DNA from: Candidatus Wallbacteria bacterium
GTDB taxonomy: Bacteria > Muiribacteriota > JAQTZZ01
Direction: 5' to 3'
DNA length: 57,227 nucleotides
Assembly: GCA_028687545.1 (NCBI GenBank)
Contig: JAQTZZ010000027.1
Coordinates: forward strand, 1-57,227
The notes beneath the pieces were generated by a model that saw nothing but the letters and a program-made list of their open reading frames with translations, was not told where the DNA came from and searched no databases. The position numbers and the translations under genes are program-made. This document shows positions 25,774-34,166 of this stretch, one piece after another (the first letter of the stretch is position 1; every line of letters starts with the position of its first letter).

Positions 25774-26892
25774 TTATGCGTTTTCCATCGTCCTGTCTGA
25801 ATTCTTCTCGCAGAACTCGGACATGAATTTTGCAAGAGCCTGGACGCCTTCCATCGGCATTGCATTGTAAGTGGAAGCCCTGATTCCGCCGACTGTCCTG
25901 TATCCCTTGACTCCAATGATTCCGGCTTTTTTGGCTTCTTCGATAAACTTGTCGTCCAGTTCGGTGGACGGCAGCCGGTAATTGATGTTCATCAGGGAGC
26001 GGTCCTGCTTGCTGGTGACATAGGCTTTGTAAAATCCTTTGGAATTATCGATCGCATCATAGATCAAACCGGCTTTCTTCAGATTGATCTCTTCCATCTT
26101 CTTCAAGCCGCCAAGCGCTTCGATCCATTTGAATACCAGGCCGCAGATATAGATAGAGTAACAGGGAGGTGTATTGTACATGGATTCCTTATCCACATGG
26201 ATCTTGTATTTTAGAAGCGTAGGCAGATTTTTACTGGCGTTTTTTTCAGCCAGGTCCTTCCGGATGATCACAATGGCCACACCTGCGGGTCCGGCATTTT
26301 TCTGAGCGCCGGCGTAAATTATGCCGTGCTTGCTTACATCCACAGGCCTTGAGAGAAAATCGGAGCTCATGTCGCAGACTACCAGCTTATTTCCAAAATC
26401 GGGAAGCGGCCTGAACTCAGTGCCGTAGATGGTGTTGTTGGATGTATAGTGGACATAGGCCGCTTTATCGGATAATTTCCAGGTCTTGCGCTCAGGCAGG
26501 GATGTAAAATTAAGATTCTCTGTGGAAGCGGCGATATTGGCCTTCTTCCCGACCTTGACGGCTTCTTCGTATGCTTTCTTGGCCCACTCGCCGGTCACGA
26601 TGTAATCTGCCTCGTCATTCTCTCCGAGAAGATTGAGCGGTACCATGGCGAACTGGAGCGTAGCTCCACCGTGTAAAAAGAGCACCTTGTGGGTGTCAGG
26701 GATATTGAGGATCTTGATCAGGGTGCTTTCAGCTCCCTTGATGATCGACTCGTAATCCTTTGATCTGTGGGACATCTCCATTACTGAAAGCCCTTTACCT
26801 TTCCAGTCTATCATATCTTTCTGAGCTTCTTCCAGGACTGGGAGTGGAAGGGTTGCCGGTCCGGCTGAAAAATTGAACACTCTCTTGGCCAT
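25774..26892 (-). CDS. serC: Phosphoserine aminotransferase
   Basis: 372 residues, the family length. Converts 3-phosphohydroxypyruvate to phosphoserine in serine synthesis, and can serve in vitamin B6 synthesis. Signatures: NFSAGPATLPLPVLEEAQKD at the start, LHGGATLQFAMVPLNLL (about 73-89), AGAQKNAGPAG with the PLP lysine (about 195-205), and a C-terminal GGIRASTYNAMP substrate-binding segment. AAGGAGG six bases before the ATG. Single gene; the other serine genes are not in the window. Confidence 0.96.
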   Translation of the reverse strand: MAKRVFNFSAGPATLPLPVLEEAQKDMIDWKGKGLSVMEMSHRSKDYESIIKGAESTLIKILNIPDTHKVLFLHGGATLQFAMVPLNLLGENDEADYIVTGEWAKKAYEEAVKVGKKANIAASTENLNFTSLPERKTWKLSDKAAYVHYTSNNTIYGTEFRPLPDFGNKLVVCDMSSDFLSRPVDVSKHGIIYAGAQKNAGPAGVAIVIIRKDLAEKNASKNLPTLLKYKIHVDKESMYNTPPCYSIYICGLVFKWIEALGGLKKMEEINLKKAGLIYDAIDNSKGFYKAYVTSKQDRSLMNINYRLPSTELDDKFIEEAKKAGIIGVKGYRTVGGIRASTYNAMPMEGVQALAKFMSEFCEKNSDRTMENA

Positions 26893-27078
26893 GATGCCTC
26901 CTTATGCCAACAGTTCCCTATATTTTACCCTGATGCTGATCATCTGTAAAGACGATTCAGGTGCCGGAATCGCTCAGGATTCTTTTTTTAACCCCTGTTG
27001 TGCTAAAATGATAACGGACAAACGGAAAAGCTTGTTTGCCGCACTATTCAGATATAGATAATGATGGAGGAGGAAATT

Positions 27079-28527
27079 ATGCATGCGAATAGACTTCTGT
27101 TGTTGTTTCTGACGCTTTCAGCTCTGATGCTGACCGGGTGTGCTGTGGTGGATTTTTTCAAAGGTCTGCTGGGTATGCAGAATGACGCGCCCCAGGTTGT
27201 CCAAAGAAAAATTATTCCCAAAGCACAAACTGTAGAAGTCAAGGCTGAACAGGATCCGGACGAACTGGCCAAACCCCTGCTCGATGCTGCCAAAAAGGGG
27301 GACATTCCAAATATCAGGGGATTGATGGCCAAAGGGACAAGCATCAAACTCAAGACCAAGGACGGCTATACTGCACTGATGTATGCTGCTGCAGCCAATC
27401 AGCTGGATACAGTGAACTTCCTGCTGGATGAAGGCGCAGAGATCAATGAGAAAGACGGGAAGAACGGTTCCACTGCTCTGATTTATGCCACAGCTTCCGG
27501 CCACAAAGAAACCGTTAAAACCTTACTGACGCGTGGCGCAGACAGCAGCATCGCCAACAGTGCCGGCAAGACAGCCCTCCAGATCGCCCTTGACAAGAAA
27601 AATGAAGAAGTAGTGAGGCTGCTGGATAAAGAGGGGAAATTCTGGCATGATGAATTCAAGGGCAAGATTTCCTATGTAGGACAGGCCTTCCTCGGCGAGA
27701 AAGGTCAGGAAGAGAATCAGAATTACTGGCGGGATGAACTGTTCCAGGCCAAGGGAGACGGCAGCGCTCCGGCCAGGCTGACTTTTTTCAACGAGGTCTC
27801 TTATACCGAACTGCACGGACCCTCCTATTCCCCGGACGGCAGTAAGCTGATCTTCTCCGCAGGCCAGAACAGCCAGCAGACAGACCTGTATGTACTCGAA
27901 TTCGGCACTGAAGCTCCCAAGAAGATCACTGACAACCTGCTCTCAAACAGTTACGGCGGATTCTCACCGGACGGCAAGAGCATCGTCTTTTCCGCAGAGC
28001 GGGACCAGCAGTTCAACTTCGACGTCTATTCAGCCGACACTGATGGGGAAAACGTCACCCGCCTGACAGACATCATGGCCTGGGACGGGCAGCCCAGCTT
28101 CACACCTGACGGCAAGAAAATCCTCTTCATCTCCATCCGCGACACCCTCAATAAAATGTTTCTGATGGACATTGACGGCAAGAATCCTGTCAAACTCACC
28201 TGCGATACCCGGGAAGAAACCGAATGCGCCATGTCTCCTGACGGCAAGTCCGTTGTTTTCACAAGCAAAGTCGACGATGCGAGTCTTTCAGAAATATTCA
28301 TGGTCGGCTCAGACGGCACGAACGAAGTACAGCTTACTGACATGAAGGGAACTGATGAACGCTACCCCTGTTTTTCACCGGATGGGAAACAGGTCGCCTT
28401 TGTTTCTTATAACCCCGCGAATGCCAAACTCAAGACCGGCAGCCTGATTATCATGGACCTTGACACGAAAAAGCAGACCAAAGTTACGGACAGGGTAAAA
28501 GTGGAGAAGATTTCCTGGATTAAATAA
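27079..28527 (+). CDS. Lipoprotein: ankyrin repeats fused to TolB-like propeller
   Basis: 482 residues from ATG 27079; GGAGGAGG lies five bases upstream, better than the ATG at 27061. Lipoprotein signal with lipobox LTGC (about 17-20). Three to four ankyrin repeats (about 65-185; KDGYTALMYAAAANQLDTVN, KNGSTALIYATASGHKETVK, SAGKTALQIALDKKNEEVVR) are followed by a PD40/TolB-type beta-propeller (about 220-482) with at least five blades carrying YSPDGSKLIFSA, FSPDGKSIVFSA, FTPDGKKILFIS, MSPDGKSVVFTS and FSPDGKQVAFVS. Probably fixed to the outer membrane by lipid and used in protein binding. Followed 16 bases later by the LRR gene. Confidence 0.88.
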   Translation: MHANRLLLLFLTLSALMLTGCAVVDFFKGLLGMQNDAPQVVQRKIIPKAQTVEVKAEQDPDELAKPLLDAAKKGDIPNIRGLMAKGTSIKLKTKDGYTALMYAAAANQLDTVNFLLDEGAEINEKDGKNGSTALIYATASGHKETVKTLLTRGADSSIANSAGKTALQIALDKKNEEVVRLLDKEGKFWHDEFKGKISYVGQAFLGEKGQEENQNYWRDELFQAKGDGSAPARLTFFNEVSYTELHGPSYSPDGSKLIFSAGQNSQQTDLYVLEFGTEAPKKITDNLLSNSYGGFSPDGKSIVFSAERDQQFNFDVYSADTDGENVTRLTDIMAWDGQPSFTPDGKKILFISIRDTLNKMFLMDIDGKNPVKLTCDTREETECAMSPDGKSVVFTSKVDDASLSEIFMVGSDGTNEVQLTDMKGTDERYPCFSPDGKQVAFVSYNPANAKLKTGSLIIMDLDTKKQTKVTDRVKVEKISWIK

Positions 28528-28543
28528 CAATCTGGAGTAGACC

Positions 28544-29437
28544 TTGGAAGAAGGAGTCAGAAAGTATTTCATTTTACTCTGCCTGGTACCGGTACTTGTC
28601 TGGGCCTTCTTCAAATACGGCGATTTTTTCGGAGACAAGAAACCGCCCCCAAAAGGAGTGCAGTTCTCGCAGGACATCGATAAACCTGTCCGGGCTTATG
28701 TCCGCAGAAATGAGAATGACCCTGTCCGTTATTATTATCCGATCGAACGCAAGGAACTGGTCGGAATAAAACAAATGCAGCTGCCGAGACTGCTCGCTGT
28801 AACTGTAAACGGCATGGAAGCCTTTCCTGACCTTGAAAAGCTTGATCTGTCGGACAACAGCATCCTGGACATCAAAAACCTGTCCACCTGCCCGGTGCTC
28901 CAGGAATTGCTGCTGGACAAGAATAAACTCGTAGACATCACTCCCCTGGGTAACATTTCCACACTGAAAACCCTGACTCTCACTCAGAATAAAATCACCG
29001 ACATCTCGGGCCTAGCCAGGCTTTCCAACGAACATCTGAAAGAAATTCCTCCCTGCCTGGAAATACTCAAACTGGACGACAATGCGGTCAGCGACCTCTC
29101 TCCCATTGCCAAGCTCACTACTCTGAAAGTACTGGAAATCTGCAACAATCAGGTTACTGATATCACTCCCCTTGCCAAGCTTGTCAACCTGCAGATACTC
29201 AAGCTATCCGGCAATCAGATCCGCGACATCTCTGCGATTCAACAGATGCCGAAACTGATCTGGCTGAGTCTGGAAAACAACAAAATCACGGATATTACGC
29301 CGATCGCCAGGAACACTGCTTTAGGTAAGAGCACTGAAATTTATCTGCAGGGGAACCCGATCGACATCCCGAGCCAGAAAGAGAATTTCCTGGCCATTAA
29401 AGGACGCGGCAGCAAGGTTACATTCTTCAAGAAATGA
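28544..29437 (+). CDS. Internalin-like leucine-rich-repeat protein
   Basis: 297 residues; TTG start with GGAG six bases upstream. An N-terminal membrane helix (YFILLCLVPVLVWAFF) anchors it; a short linker leads to about eight 21-22-residue repeats of the LxxLxLxxNxIxDIxxL type from residue 90 (LEKLDLSDNSILDIKNLSTC, LKVLEICNNQVTDITPLAKL, LQILKLSGNQIRDISAIQQM, and others). This is the SDS22/internalin class of LRR. Likely exposed on the periplasmic side; probably co-transcribed with the ankyrin-TolB lipoprotein. Partner unknown. Confidence 0.83.
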   Translation: MEEGVRKYFILLCLVPVLVWAFFKYGDFFGDKKPPPKGVQFSQDIDKPVRAYVRRNENDPVRYYYPIERKELVGIKQMQLPRLLAVTVNGMEAFPDLEKLDLSDNSILDIKNLSTCPVLQELLLDKNKLVDITPLGNISTLKTLTLTQNKITDISGLARLSNEHLKEIPPCLEILKLDDNAVSDLSPIAKLTTLKVLEICNNQVTDITPLAKLVNLQILKLSGNQIRDISAIQQMPKLIWLSLENNKITDITPIARNTALGKSTEIYLQGNPIDIPSQKENFLAIKGRGSKVTFFKK

Positions 29438-29487
29438 CTGTTAGAATGTAAACTGTTTTTCATGTAATCGCTCGGGCACTGCAGGAT

Positions 29488-29524
29488 GTTGGTAAGTTAG
29501 TAAGTTGGTAGGTTTGTATGTTGG
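29488..29524. repeat. Short imperfect GTAAGTTG tandem repeat
   Basis: GTTGGTAAGTTAGTAAGTTGGTAGG and further GTTTGTATGTTGG units, a degenerate tandem of about eight bases in the 168-base gap between the LRR gene and the DUF3795-like gene. No gene or clear promoter is visible in this gap. Confidence 0.45.
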
Positions 29525-29605
29525 AGAACTTTGGATAAGACATTGTTTACAGTCCACTAGTTTCTCGACTCTGAAATATGATATCCATAAGTTAGAGGTG
29601 TATCC

Positions 29606-29962
29606 ATGGCAGAAATCAAGAAAGACCCCACTCTGATCGCAGCCTGCGGTCTTTACTGTGGCGCTTGCGGTTCATATCTGAAAGGACGCTGCATGGGCTG
29701 CCGTCTCAACGAAAAGGCTTTCTGGTGCAAGGTGCGCACATGCTGCATCAAGCTGAATTACAAATCCTGCGCCAATTGCCGGAAATTCCTCGATCCCGAG
29801 CAATGCGGCCTTTTCAGCAATTTCTTTTCCAAGCTGATTGCCATGTTCACAGGCTCCAGCCGCAGCAGCTGCATCAAACGCATCCGCGAAGTTGGAGCGG
29901 AAAAGTACGCTGAGGAAATGGCCAGCTCAGGCCGGATGTCGCTGCCAAAGCAGAAAAAATAG
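29606..29962 (+). CDS. Cys-rich DUF3795-like protein
   Basis: 118 residues. The opening LIAACGLYCGACGSYLKGRC and MGCRLNE are the DUF3795 hallmark (CGLxCxxCxxYxxG...CxGC). Twelve cysteines are present in all, eight or more in pairs likely to bind zinc or an iron-sulfur cluster. AGAGGTG precedes the ATG. No function known for the family. Confidence 0.78.
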   Translation: MAEIKKDPTLIAACGLYCGACGSYLKGRCMGCRLNEKAFWCKVRTCCIKLNYKSCANCRKFLDPEQCGLFSNFFSKLIAMFTGSSRSSCIKRIREVGAEKYAEEMASSGRMSLPKQKK

Positions 29963-30006
29963 AAGCAACACATCCTGACTTTCAATAGAGTTCCTATAGA
30001 GAAGTA

Positions 30007-30207
30007 ATGCAGACCGGATTAATCGACATTCTGTTTCTGGCTTTTTACTGCTGCTGCGGGGTAGTCACAACCCGGCTTCTATTCGATCATATCCCCGGAT
30101 ATTTTTTCCTGCTCGGTTTCCCTGTCGGGTTCTTTTTAGGGATGCTTCTATGGAGAGTCATTGTTCATTTTGTGCTGAAGAAATTCAGAAGCAAAAAGAG
30201 CTGTTAG
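30007..30207 (+). CDS. Small membrane protein
   Basis: 66 residues, two hydrophobic helices (IDILFLAFYCCCGVVTTRLL, YFFLLGFPVGFFLGMLLWRV) and a basic tail. It lies 44 bases after the Cys-rich gene. The ribosome site is weak, so translation is uncertain; no family recognised. Confidence 0.5.
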   Translation: MQTGLIDILFLAFYCCCGVVTTRLLFDHIPGYFFLLGFPVGFFLGMLLWRVIVHFVLKKFRSKKSC

Positions 30208-30268
30208 CAATTTAATCTTAAGCTCTCGCCAGTAACTGTAGATCACCAACATATAAGGAATACCTTAT

Positions 30269-30384
30269 CAGGCTGTTAAGAGTTCCTAACAAAATGTCAT
30301 CACATTTTGCCGGGAACTCTAAAAAAGCGGCTGAATGCAAGGAGAGCGAAGACTGAGGAACGCAGCAAATAGGCACTGCTCTAT
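30269..30384. repeat. CAGGCTGTT element, copy 1 (degenerate)
   Basis: Starts with CAGGCTGTTAAGAGTTCC and contains a strong hairpin: AGAGTTCC and AACAAAATGT pair with ACATTTTG and GGAACTCT (30279-30321). The rest has scattered similarity to the neighbouring elements (AATGCAAGGAGAGCGAAG, AACGCAGC). Arms at the right end are not preserved. Confidence 0.5.
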
Positions 30385-30436
30385 CAGGCTGTTCAAAAAG
30401 GCCTGGATGCAAGGGCACTACCCGACTACCTTAAAT
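30385..30436. repeat. CAGGCTGTT element, copy 2 (left arm only)
   Basis: CAGGCTGTTCAAAAAGGCCTGGATGCAAGGGCAC is a near copy of the left arm of the full element that starts at 30437; the right arm is missing. A partial copy or deletion product. Confidence 0.55.
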
Positions 30437-30560
30437 CAGGCTGTTCAAAAACATCCAGATGCTAGGTGCACGAGTCCGCGCAAAACGAGGCGTACTTAAT
30501 CGTACGCTGAGTTGCGCAGGATGAGTGCAACGACGCAGATGGGTGTTTTTCAACAGCCTG
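30437..30560. repeat. Full-length CAGGCTGTT palindromic element (124 bases)
   Basis: Terminal arms CAGGCTGTTCAAAAACATCC (30437-30456) and GGGTGTTTTTCAACAGCCTG (30541-30560) pair with few mismatches. Central arms GCGTAC (30490-30495) and GTACGC (30502-30507) close the loop. The whole could fold into one long, interrupted hairpin. A non-coding MITE/REP-like unit; similar CAGGCTGTT...AACAGCCTG palindromes are, from memory, widespread in Desulfobacterota and candidate phyla. Confidence 0.75.
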
Positions 30561-30568
30561 GGAAGGAA

Positions 30569-30670
30569 GTGGTAGGCCACGAGTTCCTTAATTCTAACTT
30601 TATTCTGGTGGAGTTGGACAACCTCAGGAAATTCAAGGATTACATGGAAAGCAAGGGCTACAAGTACTGA
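30569..30670 (+). pseudogene. Short coding remnant next to the palindrome
   Basis: An open frame of 33 codons from GTG 30569 ends ...ILVELDNLRKFKDYMESKGYKY, then TGA at 30668-30670. The composition looks like a real protein C-terminus. It begins right after the palindromic element, so the parent gene may have been cut by the element cluster. Family not recognised. Confidence 0.35.
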
Positions 30671-30995
30671 TCTATCGATATTGATCTTAAATGGCTGAGT
30701 GATAAGGAATATGCATAGCTCTCTGTATTCTAAATAAGAATATACCAGTTGTAATGACAGTGTTGATGATAGCTCTGTATTGATAATAACCAAAAATGTA
30801 TACAGCGGGAGAGGGTAATAACTTGATGACTGGTGTTTGTTTAGGTATAAATAGCAACGGAGGTGTCTGTTGACTCTTGATAAAAGAACAACTGTATGAT
30901 TTCCATGGTACTTATTAAACTAACATTGACTCTGTCTGCACGATTCAATCTGATCATAATTTAATCAACCTCCGAAACTTTATCTTCTCCATGTA
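30671..30995. other. 325-base gap with no gene seen
   Basis: AT-rich, no open frame above about 25 codons with a ribosome site, no terminator hairpin, no tRNA. It separates the palindrome cluster from the end of the larger recombinase gene. An att site could lie here but no direct repeat was recognised. Confidence 0.5.
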
Positions 30996-32453
30996 TTAAC
31001 TGTTTCTTACTGCAGCTTCTGTTCTCCCAAAGATTGAAGTTGGACAGTATACTTTCCGATTCAACAATTGAATACCCTCAGGAAAAATTGACCTGACAAG
31101 TGATATCACTATCTTCGTTTTTCCGCTCTCTCTGATTTTTTTCCATAGTGAGCAAATATTCTTCAACGAGTCTTCAACAAACTTAATGTAGGTGCTGCAA
31201 TTGACTCTCATGATGCATTCCTGTTCCTGGATCTTCGTCTGGAGTTCTTTAATCTTAGCTTCATAATGTTGGCTCCGCTCTTTATATACCTGGTCAGTAT
31301 AGACACCTTCTTCATGCTTAGTAATAACTTTCCTTCTCAACTCGTCGGCCTTGCTCAGCTCTTTGTCCAATCGCTCTAATTCTTTTGCCTCTTCAGCCAT
31401 CCTGGATTTCTCCCGTCTTTCTACCAGTTGCATTAACAGTGTTTTGTCAGCAGGGTTGAAAGTTAGTTGACTGAGTATCTGAGTCAATTGCTTGAACATG
31501 TTCATTTTTTCGATCCGCTCATTACAATTTTTATTTTTGCAGTCACAGTAAATAATGTTTTTTACAGTGTAACTTCTGAGCTTATGCCCGCACTTTCCAC
31601 ATATTAAGAACCCATTGAGATAGAGTCTCTTTTTTTTTGATTCACGAGTCTTCTTATTCCTTACAAACCTGGTTTGAACACTATTAAATAATTCTTCTGA
31701 TATCAGCGGAGTGTGCAGGCCTTTCACTCCTTGCGGTTTATTCCACTTACATACAATTCTTCCGGCATAAATTGGATGTTTCAGGATTTTCCTTACCCTT
31801 CGCTCACTGATTTTTTCCCCAGTTCGTTGTAGCTCAACTGCGATCATACCGATGGTCATGCCATTCAAAAAATCGGAGAAAATTTTCGAAACAATCACTG
31901 CTTTGGAATTTTGAATAAGGATAGGTTTCCCAAGGGCATCTCTCATATTGTCAAATCCAAATGGAGCCTTCCAACAAAAATATCCTTGCTTTACTGCCAT
32001 CATCATCCCAGAAGTTGTTCTCTCATTTTTCACTTCAAGCTCAAGTTGCGAAAGACCTTGTATTACAGTTCTACAAAAATTACCCATAGGCGACTCATCT
32101 AAAGGTTGAGAAACGGCTAATATTTTTATATGCAATGCAGTCAGGAGCTCAATAACATGGGTGTGATCTGCCATGGATCTCGCCAACCTATCATATGCCC
32201 AAATTATTACTGCATTGATTTTATTCCTCTTATCAGTAACAAATTTTAGGAGGGTTTCCAACTCTGCTCCAATTACTGTAGCACTCTCTCCTTCACCCCG
32301 AAACACTCGAACGACTTTATACCCATTAAGATTGGCATATCCTAAACATTTTGCCTCTTGATCCTCTAAGCTAAAACCATACTCTGCTTGGTTTTTTGTT
32401 GAAACTCGAACCAAAATCACCGCTCTTTTTGTGTCAATGGTAGTCCCATTCAT
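30996..32453 (-). CDS. Large serine recombinase
   Basis: 485 residues. N-terminal resolvase domain: RAVILVRVSTKNQAEYGFSL with catalytic S18, IIWAYDRLARSMADHTHVIE (about 84-103). The recombinase domain follows (about 170-265, with KILKHPIYAGRIVCKW), then a zinc ribbon (CGKCGHK...CDCKNKNC, about 290-318) and a coiled coil (about 345-420), the layout of integrases of mobile elements. These enzymes cut and join att sites without homology. Its ATG overlaps the small-protein stop by four bases. Last gene of a five-gene minus-strand run; codon use is AT-rich compared with the 1-30 kb region, a sign of transfer. Confidence 0.92.
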   Translation of the reverse strand: MNGTTIDTKRAVILVRVSTKNQAEYGFSLEDQEAKCLGYANLNGYKVVRVFRGEGESATVIGAELETLLKFVTDKRNKINAVIIWAYDRLARSMADHTHVIELLTALHIKILAVSQPLDESPMGNFCRTVIQGLSQLELEVKNERTTSGMMMAVKQGYFCWKAPFGFDNMRDALGKPILIQNSKAVIVSKIFSDFLNGMTIGMIAVELQRTGEKISERRVRKILKHPIYAGRIVCKWNKPQGVKGLHTPLISEELFNSVQTRFVRNKKTRESKKKRLYLNGFLICGKCGHKLRSYTVKNIIYCDCKNKNCNERIEKMNMFKQLTQILSQLTFNPADKTLLMQLVERREKSRMAEEAKELERLDKELSKADELRRKVITKHEEGVYTDQVYKERSQHYEAKIKELQTKIQEQECIMRVNCSTYIKFVEDSLKNICSLWKKIRESGKTKIVISLVRSIFPEGIQLLNRKVYCPTSIFGRTEAAVRNS

Positions 32454-32659
32454 ATAGGCCTCCTTGATATACTATTTTTGAAGATCTGCCATAAAACCTC
32501 TTCGAAAACCATTAATTGCTCAATTCGTTCAGGCTCATAGCCTTGATCAACTAGCAATTTGTATTCTTTGCTATCTTTACCGAACACATCCGAATCTGTT
32601 TTGACAGTACTCAAGCCCACTGCATTAATCAAGTCCTCAGTTTTTTTTGATTTTTCCAT
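32450..32659 (-). CDS. Small protein B, paralogue upstream of recombinase
   Basis: 69 residues from ATG 32657-32659 (GGAG seven bases before). C-terminal part YKLLVDQGYEPERIEQLMVFEEVLWQ resembles the small protein at 33651-33824 (FKMLVDQGYKPDRIEQLKNFEEVV). The two small proteins each precede a serine recombinase, so they are probably a partner, perhaps a regulator or directionality factor. No known family recognised. Stop and recombinase start overlap (TGA within ATGA). Confidence 0.72.
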   Translation of the reverse strand: MEKSKKTEDLINAVGLSTVKTDSDVFGKDSKEYKLLVDQGYEPERIEQLMVFEEVLWQIFKNSISRRPI

Positions 32660-32660
32660 T

Positions 32661-32753
32661 TTATTCTCCATCAGAATTATTAAATAATTCAGAAAATTTT
32701 TCCCATTCAGCAGCACGGATACGGGGATGATCACCACTAAAACGGTTTCTCAT
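32661..32753 (-). CDS. Tiny coupled ORF (30 aa)
   Basis: ATG at 32751-32753 overlaps the stop of the upstream recombinase (AGATGA). The protein MRNRFSGDHPRIRAAEWEKF plus SELFNNSDGE ends in TAA at 32661-32663, two bases before the small-protein ATG. Such tight packing and a protein-like composition argue for translation; it may only carry ribosomes to the next gene. No family recognised. Confidence 0.5.
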   Translation of the reverse strand: MRNRFSGDHPRIRAAEWEKFSELFNNSDGE

Positions 32754-33586
32754 CTTTTGTCAGTTATCTGTTTTAGTTTATTGCCTCTCTTTAACAGGAA
32801 TTTTTGAACCTCCTGATACTTTTCTCTGCTCACAATAGCTTTATGAATACCTTCCACTGGATTTTCAGTAAGCTTTGTTTTAATTAACCCAGTATAGATT
32901 GGATTGCTCAGAATATCCCGCAAACGTTCAACAGTTAGCTTTTTGAAGCCTTTATTTTGAAGGAGATATGTGATTTCAGCCAAAGTGAATGATCCAGATG
33001 CAGCTAAAAAAAATGCATGGGTTATAAATTTACTGTTTTGATCAGGTGATAATATGCATCTCTTATGCTTATTTGATCTGATGAACTTGTATCCTAGTGG
33101 TGGATGCCAACACCAAAACCCTTCTGATACTGTCCGTCGCATGCCAGCTGTTGATCTTTCCCTATTCATTTCTTGTTCTAATTGCATCTGCGCTAGTGAA
33201 AGTGACATATAGAATTGGCTCATAGCCGATGTCTCCATATGCTCTGAGACAGAAAGAATCTTAACATTCAATTTTGTACACAACTGCACGGTCATTGAAT
33301 AGTCAACCATGCGTCTCATCAACCTATCAGTTTTCCAGACAATCAAGGCGTTGATGCTATTCCTCTTGTCAGCTATAAACTTCAACAACTCTTTAAGTGT
33401 GGTACCGTTGGTTTTAGCGCTTTCACCGTCCCCTTTGAATACACTAACAACTTCGTATCCATTTTTCATCGCGTATTTATAACATTTCTTGACCTGATGA
33501 AGCAGACTGGCGCTTCCGACAATTTTATTTGTCGAACAGCGGGCGAAAATTACAGCTCTGTTATTGGATTTCTCAACATTAGACAT
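32750..33586 (-). CDS. Short serine recombinase
   Basis: 278 residues from ATG 33584-33586 (GGGAGG six bases before; an in-frame upstream start is less likely). Resolvase domain with NRAVIFARCSTNK and catalytic S18, IVWKTDRLMRRM (about 85), NRERSTAGMRRTVSEG. The recombinase domain is present (ERLRDILSNPIYTGLIKTKL, about 226-245), but the zinc ribbon and coiled coil found in the larger neighbour are absent. It may be a truncated enzyme or a partner that works with the larger one, as CcrA/CcrB-type pairs do. The conserved YDRL is changed to KTDRL. Confidence 0.85.
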   Translation of the reverse strand: MSNVEKSNNRAVIFARCSTNKIVGSASLLHQVKKCYKYAMKNGYEVVSVFKGDGESAKTNGTTLKELLKFIADKRNSINALIVWKTDRLMRRMVDYSMTVQLCTKLNVKILSVSEHMETSAMSQFYMSLSLAQMQLEQEMNRERSTAGMRRTVSEGFWCWHPPLGYKFIRSNKHKRCILSPDQNSKFITHAFFLAASGSFTLAEITYLLQNKGFKKLTVERLRDILSNPIYTGLIKTKLTENPVEGIHKAIVSREKYQEVQKFLLKRGNKLKQITDKR

Positions 33587-33650
33587 AGTTCCTCCCATCA
33601 ATTAAATTTTTTGAATCTTGATCATTCAGATGCTTCCTTTTAAAGATCTC

Positions 33651-33824
33651 CTAAACCACTTCTTCGAAATTCTTTAATTGCTCGATTCGATCAGGCTTAT
33701 AGCCTTGATCAACTAACATTTTGAATTCTCTGTTGCCTTTACTGAGTAGTTCAGATCTTGTCTCGATTAGATTGAATCCTCTAGCTTTGAACAACGAATC
33801 AGTGAATTTTATATTTTTTATCAT
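33651..33824 (-). CDS. Small protein A, paralogue upstream of recombinase
   Basis: 57 residues: ATG at 33822-33824, TAG at 33651-33653. The end of the protein (FKMLVDQGYKPDRIEQLKNF then EEVV) is similar to the protein at 32450-32659. A GGAGG stands only one to two bases before the ATG, closer than normal. It is 65 bases upstream of the short recombinase. First gene of the run. Confidence 0.68.
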   Translation of the reverse strand: MIKNIKFTDSLFKARGFNLIETRSELLSKGNREFKMLVDQGYKPDRIEQLKNFEEVV

Positions 33825-33978
33825 TCCTCCTTGTAGAATGAACGCATCTAATTCATTTGAGATTATTTCTTAAATCATGCATTTAGTACTGTTTTAGTTC
33901 ATGTTTATTTCGCTAGTAAATCACGAACATACACAGTGTTATTAATAATCACATCACTGGCAATAAATCATTGTATTA

Positions 33979-34152
33979 CTAGTAGAAATCGTTAATTAAT
34001 ACCACTTCTGATTGTTTCTTATATATTGATTTTCTGTTACTACAGCACTTTGTATAATATACAATGAGTGCATTCCATTTGAGTACCACATTTTGAAATA
34101 CTGTCAAATTTCCAAACCTAGTATCAGAAATTATCGCTGTAATTTTGTTCAT
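33979..34152 (-). CDS. Small protein with strong ribosome site
   Basis: 57 residues from ATG 34150-34152, with AAGGAGG nine bases upstream, to TAG at 33979-33981. It opens MNKITAIISDTRFGNLTVFQ and has two adjacent cysteines (TKCCSN, about 36-41). Highly AT-rich. No family recognised. Lies upstream of the recombinase run on the same strand and may share its transcript. Confidence 0.5.
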   Translation of the reverse strand: MNKITAIISDTRFGNLTVFQNVVLKWNALIVYYTKCCSNRKSIYKKQSEVVLINDFY

Positions 34153-34166
34153 TATTTCTTTCCTCC

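Noticed and set aside
30996-33824. Prophage
   Set aside because: There are recombinases but no capsid, terminase, tail or lysis genes in the window.
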